From Betaproteobacteria bacterium (GTDB taxonomy: Bacteria; Pseudomonadota; Gammaproteobacteria; Burkholderiales; Rhodocyclaceae): 25,511 bases of DNA. The notes beneath the pieces were generated by a model. The model was not told where the DNA came from. It saw only the letters and a list, made by a program, of their open reading frames with translations, and did no database searches. Of this stretch, positions 1 through 6,241 are shown piece after piece. How positions within the stretch are numbered: the first letter of the stretch is position 1; each line of letters opens with the position of its first letter. The position numbers were made by a program, and so were the translations under genes. The stretch spans positions 1 through 25,511 of the forward strand of contig JAIFNM010000153.1 of NCBI GenBank assembly GCA_020047725.1, in the 5' to 3' direction.

Positions 1-863
1 ATGATGGTACCGACGCCGTCGCGCGAGAAGAGTTCGCGCAGCAAGGTGCCATCCTCGTTGAAATCGATCAGATGCACGCGACCGACGCCGGAGCGGCTGG
101 CACGCACGGCGCAGGGCAGATAACGCTTGAGATCCGGAGACAACCAGTCGCCAATCGTGATCAGCCGTTCAGCCGTCTCGGTAGTCATCTCGCTAAGCAG
201 TGTCCCGTCGATATCGGTCGCACCCGGGCTGTCGGTAAGGAAAATCAGCTTGTCGGCCCCGATGGCAATCGATGATGCTTCGGCCACTTCTTCCATCGCC
301 AAATTGAATATTTCACCCGTCGGACTGGCGCCCAGACACGAAAGAATGACGATATTCCCGATGGCGAGTTGAGCCTTGATTCCCTCCGCATCGATCTTGC
401 GCACACTACCGGCATACTGCATATCGACGCCATCGAGCACACCGAGCGGCTTGGCCGTGATGAAGTTGCCGGCGATGACGCGAATCGTGCTGTTGGCCAT
501 CGGCGTATCGGGTAAGCCCTGCGACAGCAGCGCGTCAATTTCCAGATAGACGCTTCCCACCGCGTCAATCACGCAGTCGAGCGTCGCAGCATCGGTGACG
601 CGATAGCCACCATGGGTCACCGACTTGATGCCCTTTTCGACCAGCTCCTCCTCGATCTGCGGACGCGCGCCATGCACCAGCACCAGACGCACGCCAAGGG
701 CCGCGAGCAGATTGGCGTCATAGGCCAGGGTACGCGCTAGCGGACCGGAAATCGCCTTGCCGCCGAAGGCAATGACAAAGGTCTTGCCCCGGAACAGATT
801 GACGTAGGGCGCAACCGAACGAAACAGCGATACGAAGTGGGCAGAACTCAACTCTTCAATCAT
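1..863 (-). CDS. argA: N-acetylglutamate synthase ArgA, partial (C-terminal part outside the window)
   Basis: Catalyses N-acetylglutamate formation from glutamate and acetyl-CoA, the first step of arginine synthesis, in the cytoplasm. 287 complete codons are visible, from ATG at 863 to the left window edge. They cover the amino-acid-kinase-like domain that binds arginine in this family: FGGKA at residues 33-37, VHGARPQI at 63-70, and further on AGNFITAKPLGV and SRSGVGRVHLI. The resemblance to E. coli ArgA, recalled from memory, runs along the whole visible part, up to LLRELFSRDGVGT just before the cut. The C-terminal GNAT acetyltransferase domain must lie beyond the edge. The start is preceded by AAGGA about 10 bases upstream and lies inside the end of the polyP phosphotransferase gene (8-base overlap), so it is the third gene of the rsmE unit and probably translationally coupled. 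An acetylglutamate kinase (ArgB) would look similar at domain level, but the motif details favour ArgA. Confidence 0.9.
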   Translation of the reverse strand, partial: MIEELSSAHFVSLFRSVAPYVNLFRGKTFVIAFGGKAISGPLARTLAYDANLLAALGVRLVLVHGARPQIEEELVEKGIKSVTHGGYRVTDAATLDCVIDAVGSVYLEIDALLSQGLPDTPMANSTIRVIAGNFITAKPLGVLDGVDMQYAGSVRKIDAEGIKAQLAIGNIVILSCLGASPTGEIFNLAMEEVAEASSIAIGADKLIFLTDSPGATDIDGTLLSEMTTETAERLITIGDWLSPDLKRYLPCAVRASRSGVGRVHLIDFNEDGTLLRELFSRDGVGTI

Positions 864-2379
864 GTCTTAACTTATCCTTGACTTTTTCCTTTGGCTTCTC
901 GGTTTTCAAGGCCGCTTCCAGGCGTTCGCAGATCGTTTGCAGGATTTTCACCCGGGCAAAGCTCTTGTCGTTGGCTTCAACGATGGTCCATGGCGATTGC
1001 CCGGTGCTGGTGCGATCAATCATGTCGCATACAGCCGCATGATAGGCCGTGCCTTTCTCGCGGTTGCGCCAGTCTTCTTCGGTGATCTTGAAGCGTTTGA
1101 AATCGATCTTCTCGCGTTCCTTGAAACGCCGCAGTTGTTCCTTGTCGCTGATCTGCAACCAGAACTTGATGACAATCGCACCATCTTTGTAAAGTTCATG
1201 TTCAAAGTCATTAATCTCGGTATAGGCCCGCAGCCAGTCCGCCTCGGAACAGAAACCCTCGACACGTTCGACCAGTACCCGGCCATACCAGGTGCGATCA
1301 AAAATACTGACCCGCCCAACGCGCGGGATTTGTCGCCAGAATCGCCACAGGTAGGGCTGCGCGCGTTCTTCCTCGGTCGGTGCTGCGACCGGCACGATCT
1401 GGTACTGGCGCGCGTCGATGGCCGCCGTAATTCGCCGGATGCTGCCGCCCTTGCCGGCGGCATCCGATCCCTCAAAAGCCAGGATCAGCGAGCGCTTCTT
1501 GAATTCAGGATGACGGACTAGCTCGGAGAGCCGCCCCTGCCACTTGGCAAGCTGCGTTTCGTAAGCCTTCTTTTCGAGCTTCTGTGTCAGATCGAGCGCA
1601 GTCAGCACATCAAGATTGTCGATCTTGGGTGCCATTGGCGGTGCCACGGGAAAATTCTGGTCACGCGTGTCGGCCAGTCGTTTTTGCATGGCATCAAGAA
1701 TGATCTTGCCGACCGTCAGCGAACGATAGTTGTCATCCGTTCCTTCAACAACGATCCACGGCGCCCACGGTGTATTGGTCATACGCAGCACGTGGCCAGC
1801 CGCATCCTGCAATTTGTCATAGGTCTTCAGGCGCGACCAGCTTTCCTTGGTGACCCGCCAGGCCGTTCTCGGATCATTCTCGATTGCCTTCAGGCGCTGG
1901 CGCTGACCATCCTTGGACAGATGGAACCAGAACTTGAGCACCAGTGCACCCTCGTTGACCAGCATCGCCTCGAAGCGGTTGATCTGGTCCATGCGCTGGT
2001 CGAGATCGCCCTTCGACAGATTGCCGAGAATGCGCTCGGCAATCGGGCTGGAATACCATGAACCGGAAAAAATGCCGATCCGGCCCTTGGGCGGCAAAGC
2101 CCGCCAGAAGCGCCACATGTAGGGTCGCTCACGCTCCTCGTCGGTCGGGCTTGAAAAGGCCATCGTTGACAGGTAGCGCGGGTCCATCCATTCGTAGAGC
2201 ACGTTGATCGTTTCGCCCTTGCCCGAGCCATCAACACCACTGATCAGGATGACAACGGGAAACTTGCCGTTCTCGCGGAAATCGAATTGCGTGTCGAGCA
2301 GCGCGGCGCGCAGCTTGGGTTCCTCCTCGCGGAAGGTTTCCTTGTCGATTTTGTGTCCCAGTTCTGCCGATTCAAACAT
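856..2379 (-). CDS. pap: Polyphosphate:AMP phosphotransferase, two-domain PPK2 (class II)
   Basis: Transfers phosphate from polyphosphate to AMP to give ADP. The 507-aa product has two tandem PPK2 domains. Domain 1 (about 1-245) has Walker A GVDGSGKGE at 48-56. Domain 2 (about 265-495) has GSDAAGKGG at 304-312. The second-motif region is intact in domain 2 (IFDRTWYGR, 359-367) but degenerate in domain 1 (IFSGSWYSS, 103-111, lacking the Asp-Arg), which fits the known pattern that the C-terminal domain of two-domain PPK2 enzymes is the catalytic one. The frame stays open upstream to 2541, but that part lies inside rsmE and is Arg/Trp-rich. The ATG at 2379 has AGGGAG about 7 bases upstream and begins MFESAELGHKID, typical of the family. 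It overlaps rsmE and argA by 8 bases each. The tail (KTEKPKEKVKDKLRHD) is charged and probably disordered. Confidence 0.93.
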   Translation of the reverse strand: MFESAELGHKIDKETFREEEPKLRAALLDTQFDFRENGKFPVVILISGVDGSGKGETINVLYEWMDPRYLSTMAFSSPTDEERERPYMWRFWRALPPKGRIGIFSGSWYSSPIAERILGNLSKGDLDQRMDQINRFEAMLVNEGALVLKFWFHLSKDGQRQRLKAIENDPRTAWRVTKESWSRLKTYDKLQDAAGHVLRMTNTPWAPWIVVEGTDDNYRSLTVGKIILDAMQKRLADTRDQNFPVAPPMAPKIDNLDVLTALDLTQKLEKKAYETQLAKWQGRLSELVRHPEFKKRSLILAFEGSDAAGKGGSIRRITAAIDARQYQIVPVAAPTEEERAQPYLWRFWRQIPRVGRVSIFDRTWYGRVLVERVEGFCSEADWLRAYTEINDFEHELYKDGAIVIKFWLQISDKEQLRRFKEREKIDFKRFKITEEDWRNREKGTAYHAAVCDMIDRTSTGQSPWTIVEANDKSFARVKILQTICERLEAALKTEKPKEKVKDKLRHD

Positions 2380-3133
2380 GATCCGCTCCCTTTCTGAAGT
2401 CACCCCATAAACACTGAATCGCCGCCAATGCGGCCAAACCCGCCGTTTCGGTTCGCAGAATGCGCGGCCCGAGCCGGATAGAAACGAAACCGGCCAAGGC
2501 CGCCTTCTCCACTTCCTCCGGTGCCAGACCACCCTCCGCACCGATCAACAACTCAACCCGTCCTCCCGGTGCCGGTGGCTCGATACTGCCCAGAGTCTGC
2601 GCCGATCCGGGGGCGAACATCAAACGCAATACGTCCTTGTCGTCTGCTTTACCAAGCCAGCGCTCCAGTCCTTCCAGAGTCGACACGTCGGGCACACGGT
2701 TACGCCCGCATTGCTCACAGGCCGAAATCGCCACGCTACGCCAGTGTTCAATCCGCCGTGCGGCTCGATCTCCTTCAAGTCGAATCACGCTGCGCCGGGA
2801 CGTCACTGGAACAATACGCGAAACGCCCAATTCAACGGCTTTCTGCACCGTCAAATCCATCTTTTCACCAGACTGGAGCGCCTGTACCAACGTCACATTG
2901 ATCGGCGCTTCGCAATCAACGTCGTGCCATTCACGAGTATCCACGGCCACGCGTTCCCGCTCGACCACTGCAATGCTTGCCGCATACTCGCCACCTGAGC
3001 CATCGAAAAGAACAAGGTCATCGCCCTCGCGCAAACGCAGGACTCGACAGGCGTGCCTCGCAGCCGCCTCAGGCAAAGCAACGCGAGAATTGGCAGACAA
3101 CGGGGTGGGACAGTAAAAGCGAGGGAGACTCAT
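2372..3133 (-). CDS. rsmE: 16S rRNA (uracil-1498-N3)-methyltransferase RsmE
   Basis: Methylates N3 of U1498 in 16S rRNA using S-adenosylmethionine. The 253-aa protein starts MSLPRFYCP and has an N-terminal PUA-like RNA-binding part (about 1-70) and a C-terminal SPOUT methyltransferase domain with its knot motifs: IGAEGG at 197-202 and LGPRILRTETA at 221-231. Its length is close to the usual 240-250 aa. An in-frame ATG at 3163 would add ten residues (MIVSFPYNTI), but the family normally begins near MxxxRFY and a perfect TATAAT at 3140-3145 lies within that extension, so 3133 is preferred. No Shine-Dalgarno sequence precedes 3133, and the -10 box would put the transcript start at or next to the ATG, so the message may be leaderless. 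It is the first gene of the rsmE-pap-argA unit. Confidence 0.92.
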   Translation of the reverse strand: MSLPRFYCPTPLSANSRVALPEAAARHACRVLRLREGDDLVLFDGSGGEYAASIAVVERERVAVDTREWHDVDCEAPINVTLVQALQSGEKMDLTVQKAVELGVSRIVPVTSRRSVIRLEGDRAARRIEHWRSVAISACEQCGRNRVPDVSTLEGLERWLGKADDKDVLRLMFAPGSAQTLGSIEPPAPGGRVELLIGAEGGLAPEEVEKAALAGFVSIRLGPRILRTETAGLAALAAIQCLWGDFRKGADHV

Positions 3134-3138
3134 AATGG

Positions 3139-3145
3139 TATTATA
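3139..3145. promoter_or_regulatory. Near-symmetric -10 box shared by divergent rsmE and redoxin promoters
   Basis: Read on the minus strand, bases 3145-3140 are a perfect TATAAT. Read on the plus strand, 3139-3144 are TATTAT (5 of 6). Minus-strand initiation about 7 bases downstream would fall at 3133, the first base of rsmE. Plus-strand initiation near 3150 would leave a leader of about 39 bases before the redoxin ATG at 3189. I found no good -35 match in either direction. Confidence 0.55.
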
Positions 3146-3188
3146 TGGAAAACTGACAATCATCGTAGATCATAGGAGTAATGCAGTT

Positions 3189-3743
3189 ATGGCCGTTAGT
3201 GCCCCGCTTTGCAATTTTGGCTGGAAAGCAACAGATTTTGAGTTGACCGATACGTTTGGCACCCACAAAACACTGGAATCCCTGCGCGGCCCTAACGGCC
3301 TGCTGCTGATGTTCATCTGCAATCATTGCCCATATGTCAAGGCAATCATCGATCGCATCTGTCGAGACGCAGTAGAGATCCAGGCCATGGGAATTGGTGT
3401 AGCTGCCATCATGAGCAACGACCCGCACGCCTATCCGGAAGATTCTTTTGCCAACATGCAAAAGCTGTCCAAGAGCCTCAACCTTCCTTTCCCCTATCTT
3501 TACGACCCGACTCAGGGCGTTGCCCGCAGTTACGGTGCTGCATGCACACCGGATTTCTTTGGTTTCAACAAGGATCTGGAGTTGCAGTATCGAGGCCGCC
3601 TCGACTCTAGCGGCATTAAACCAGCCGAGCCCGATGCGCGCCGCGAATTGCTTGACGCCATGCGTCAGATTGCGGCTACCGGTCAGGGCCCGACCGAGCA
3701 GATTGCCAGCATCGGCTGCTCGATCAAGTGGCGAGGTCAGTAA
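3189..3743 (+). CDS. Thioredoxin-like redoxin (AhpC/TSA-type fold), CxxC
   Basis: A 184-aa thioredoxin-fold protein resembling the peroxiredoxin-like family often annotated as redoxin or thioredoxin family protein. A redox-active pair sits at the expected place after the first strand and helix: FICNHCPYVK, Cys44 and Cys47. A third cysteine precedes a Pro in AACTPDFFGF, at the position of the cis-Pro region. It probably reduces disulfides or peroxides in the cytoplasm, since there is no signal peptide or membrane anchor; the substrate is unknown. The frame opens at 3135, but the ATG at 3189 has AGGAG about 10 bases upstream and gives the family's usual N-terminus. It is divergent from rsmE, convergent with the SulP gene, and followed by its own terminator, so it is probably monocistronic. 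Confidence 0.85.
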   Translation: MAVSAPLCNFGWKATDFELTDTFGTHKTLESLRGPNGLLLMFICNHCPYVKAIIDRICRDAVEIQAMGIGVAAIMSNDPHAYPEDSFANMQKLSKSLNLPFPYLYDPTQGVARSYGAACTPDFFGFNKDLELQYRGRLDSSGIKPAEPDARRELLDAMRQIAATGQGPTEQIASIGCSIKWRGQ

Positions 3744-3757
3744 GCTTCATTTCGCAA

Positions 3758-3787
3758 CCCGGCGCCCTTGAGCGCCGGGCTCCCTTT
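3758..3787 (+). terminator. Intrinsic terminator after the redoxin gene
   Basis: CCCGGCGC (3758-3765) pairs with GCGCCGGG (3772-3779) around a 6-base loop, followed by a pyrimidine/T-rich tail (CTCCCTTTT). It starts 14 bases after the redoxin stop. The opposite orientation lacks a T-tract, so it is a weaker stop for the convergent SulP gene. Confidence 0.75.
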
Positions 3788-3791
3788 TCCG

Positions 3792-6002
3792 CTAGTTTTC
3801 CTGCATCAACGTCAGTTCGTCATCCGCATGCCGCAGGCGTATCGCCAGAGTACGCGCCAGTTGCGAGACCAGCACAAAGGCAATACGCTTGTGTTCTTCG
3901 GCTAGGTAGTTGAACTTCTCCAGCGTCAGGACGTATAACTCGGTATCCCTCGACGAAACTGCGTCGTTGCCGCGCGGCCGATGATCAAGAAACGCTAGCC
4001 CGCCAAAGAACTCACCGCGACCAAATGTGGCGATATGACACATGCGCGAGCTCCCTCCGACACGGCCCATGATCCGGACTTCTCCGCTGCGAATCAGGTA
4101 GAGATTGGCATCCGTATCGCCCAGGCAGTAAATGGTTTCATCGGCCTTGTAGCTTCGTGATTCCATGCAATCATTTAGATCAGTCAGTGTATCCGGCTTG
4201 CTCCCCTTGAATAGGGCAATCTCGTGCAATTCCAGCGGTGGCAGATCGACATCCGCCTTGCCCACATCGCCGAGCAGGCGATCCTCAACCCACTCAATGG
4301 CGGCTTCGAGCGTCGGCATGATGATCACTTTTTCGCCGTCCGAGCCCAGCCCGGCCAGTTCCAGAAACTCGCGCAGATTCCTCCCGTTTGGCAAGCTCTC
4401 GCGGACATTGGAAAGCAGCAGCGGAACCCCGCGCTCGGACAGGGCATCACGGACCAGATTAAGCATATGCACAGCCGTCACGTCGACCGATTGCACGCGG
4501 TGCATGTCGAGGATCAGGTAATCGGTCGTCACCAGCTCGGGCTCCAGCGTCAGGTAGAGCTGGTGCGTTGTTCCGAAGAACAGGCTGCCCTGTAGTTCGA
4601 AGATCACGGCGGTATCACCGAGTTGCTCAAGGCGCTGCATTTCGGCTTCCGGTCGATACCAGGTCGATGAACGCCGTCCAACGAAACTCTTGCGGCGCAC
4701 TACGTTACCGCCAACCTGCTCGCGCAGGAACAGGATGATCGACAGGACGACGCCAACGCCGGACGCCGCTATCAAGCCCACAAAAAGTGCCGTGCCAACC
4801 ACAGCCAGGACTACGGAGAAGTCCAGCACAGTCGTACGCGATTCAAGGAAACGCAGAGGATCAGTATCAATCATGCGCAAGCCGACAACAATCAGCACAC
4901 CGCTCAAAGTGGCGATCGGAATCCAGGCGACAAAGGCGCCAAGCAGCAGAGCCACGACCAGTGCTGTAACGCCTTCGACAATCCCTGAGATCCGCGTTTT
5001 TGCACCGCTAGTCAGGTTTACCAGACTGGCCCCCATGGTTCCAGCGCCGGGCATTCCACCGATAGACGACGACAACACGTTGGCAAAACCCTGTGCCGCC
5101 AGTTCACGGTTAGGATCGTGGCGGGTACGGGTCATCTGATCAAGAATGACGCAAGTCTTGAGAGTATCGATAGAGAGTAAGGCGGCCAGCGTAATTGCAC
5201 TGCCAACGAGAGCACCGACCTGTGATAGCTTGAGGTCACCAATCTGATACCAGCGATTGGTAATCAACTCGACATAACCTTCACCGGTCGCCCCGAGCGG
5301 CCCAATAACCAGCGAGTTTCCGTCCAGAGTGAGCATTGAGGGATCGGTACTGGCAATCCCGGCGTACGTGAGAATGCCGGCCAGTATTCCAAAAATGGTA
5401 CCCGGCACGGCCTTGGTGAGTTTCGGCGCCACAATCATGACAATGATGGTCGCACCGCCAACAGCCAGGCTCCGCCAATCCCAGAGCTGCAGCTTTATCA
5501 GGGCATCGAACCAGGAGGTACTGGCCGGTGCTCCGGCAAATTTGGGGAGCTGCCCGCCGATGATAATCAGCCCGACGCCGCTCAGGTAACCGCTGACGAC
5601 AGGGTAGGGAATGTATTTGATCAGCTTGCCAATGCCAAGAAAACCAATGAGCATCTGGATCACGCCGGTGAGAATGCCGAGAACGGTCATCATCAGGACG
5701 ATGGGAAGCGGCTGTACGCCTTGTGACACCAACTGGATGGCAAACGCGGAAAGAACGGCTGCTGCCGGCGCACAAGGCGCACTGATCAGCCGGTCGGTGC
5801 CACCAAAGGTAGGAGCGATGAGACCAAGCGCCGTCGCTCCGAGAATACCGGCCAAAGCACCAAAGGCAGCGTATTGCGGGCTGATCGCGGAATAAACGGT
5901 AACCCCGAACGCCACGGCCGCAGGTAGCGCGACGAGCATGGCGGCGAAACCTCCCCAGAAATCGCCCGAATGGCGCATCCATGTCCCGGAAAACTCGCGC
6001 AT
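3792..6002 (-). CDS. SulP-family anion transporter with STAS and cyclic-nucleotide-binding-like domains
   Basis: A 736-aa inner-membrane protein. Residues about 15-430 are a run of hydrophobic helices typical of SulP/SLC26 carriers, including the early AVAFGVTVYSAISPQYAAFGAL stretch. Residues about 462-575 form a STAS domain with DMHRVQSVDVTA at 499-510. Residues about 596-725 form a cyclic-nucleotide-binding-like (CNB) domain. SulP carriers move sulfate, bicarbonate or dicarboxylates; the substrate here cannot be told from sequence. The CNB phosphate-binding cassette reads FFGGLAFLDHRPRGNDA (665-681): the Pro-Arg is kept (676-677), but the Glu that normally follows the first Gly is Gly668, so classical cAMP binding is doubtful. 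The start at 6002 has GGGGAG at suitable spacing; Met9 is an alternative. It stands alone, convergent with the redoxin gene and divergent from glgP. Confidence 0.9.
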   Translation of the reverse strand: MREFSGTWMRHSGDFWGGFAAMLVALPAAVAFGVTVYSAISPQYAAFGALAGILGATALGLIAPTFGGTDRLISAPCAPAAAVLSAFAIQLVSQGVQPLPIVLMMTVLGILTGVIQMLIGFLGIGKLIKYIPYPVVSGYLSGVGLIIIGGQLPKFAGAPASTSWFDALIKLQLWDWRSLAVGGATIIVMIVAPKLTKAVPGTIFGILAGILTYAGIASTDPSMLTLDGNSLVIGPLGATGEGYVELITNRWYQIGDLKLSQVGALVGSAITLAALLSIDTLKTCVILDQMTRTRHDPNRELAAQGFANVLSSSIGGMPGAGTMGASLVNLTSGAKTRISGIVEGVTALVVALLLGAFVAWIPIATLSGVLIVVGLRMIDTDPLRFLESRTTVLDFSVVLAVVGTALFVGLIAASGVGVVLSIILFLREQVGGNVVRRKSFVGRRSSTWYRPEAEMQRLEQLGDTAVIFELQGSLFFGTTHQLYLTLEPELVTTDYLILDMHRVQSVDVTAVHMLNLVRDALSERGVPLLLSNVRESLPNGRNLREFLELAGLGSDGEKVIIMPTLEAAIEWVEDRLLGDVGKADVDLPPLELHEIALFKGSKPDTLTDLNDCMESRSYKADETIYCLGDTDANLYLIRSGEVRIMGRVGGSSRMCHIATFGRGEFFGGLAFLDHRPRGNDAVSSRDTELYVLTLEKFNYLAEEHKRIAFVLVSQLARTLAIRLRHADDELTLMQEN

Positions 6003-6046
6003 CCCTCACTCCCCGATCATTGGTTCGTCGTCGCTACTGAGCTTGC

Positions 6047-6052
6047 ACTATA
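6047..6052 (-). promoter_or_regulatory. Putative -10 box for the SulP gene
   Basis: On the minus strand these bases read TATAGT, five of six matching the sigma-70 -10 consensus. Initiation would fall near 6040, leaving a leader of about 38 bases. No clear -35 box is visible at 16-18 bp, so this is a moderate call. Confidence 0.4.
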
Positions 6053-6101
6053 CCCCAGCATATGCCTAATGGGACGCTGCTGAATGTCGTTGAAAATTTG
6101 C

Positions 6102-6115
6102 CCAAAGCCCTTTGG
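6102..6115. repeat. Short inverted repeat in the SulP-glgP divergent spacer
   Basis: CCAAAG, two bases, then CTTTGG: a perfect 6-bp inverted repeat lying between the two divergent promoters. It could be an operator half-site pair for an unidentified regulator or a chance palindrome. The rest of the 6003-6241 spacer holds no gene. Confidence 0.35.
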
Positions 6116-6126
6116 ATGAATTAGAC

Positions 6127-6167
6127 TTGGCCGTCATCAACACTTGTGTAATGCTATCCTCTTTAAA
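6127..6167 (+). promoter_or_regulatory. Putative glgP promoter region with a degenerate FNR-like site
   Basis: TTGGCCGTCATCAA (6127-6140) has one perfect ATCAA half-site and a degenerate partner (TTGGC for TTGAT) at the FNR spacing of four. A TTTAAA at 6162-6167 could be a -10 box placing initiation near 6175, which would centre the site at about -41.5. Alternatively TTGGCC at 6127 (as -35) and TAATGC at 6149-6154 form a weak sigma-70 promoter with a 16-bp spacer. Both readings are weak. Confidence 0.3.
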
Positions 6168-6189
6168 TGGTACCGTTTGAAGCCACACC

Positions 6190-6211
6190 TTCCTTGTTTA
6201 ACACCAAGGAA
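6190..6211 (+). other. Hairpin in the presumed glgP leader
   Basis: TTCCTTG (6190-6196) pairs with CAAGGAA (6205-6211) around an 8-base loop, about 30 bases upstream of the preferred glgP start. It has no T-tract, so it is not a terminator. If the alternative start at 6167 were used, it would be coding sequence. Confidence 0.4.
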
Positions 6212-6241
6212 CGCCAACAACCTTACTGGAGTACTTGCCTG

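Noticed and set aside
2380..2541. 54-residue N-terminal extension of the polyP:AMP phosphotransferase frame
   Set aside because: It lies within rsmE in another frame, is Arg/Trp-rich, and the internal ATG at 2379 has the better ribosome binding site and the family's normal N-terminus.
6167..6241. Upstream ATG of glgP adding 25 residues
   Set aside because: No Shine-Dalgarno sequence; the stretch contains a hairpin typical of a leader, and glycogen phosphorylases normally start close to the internal ATG at 6242.
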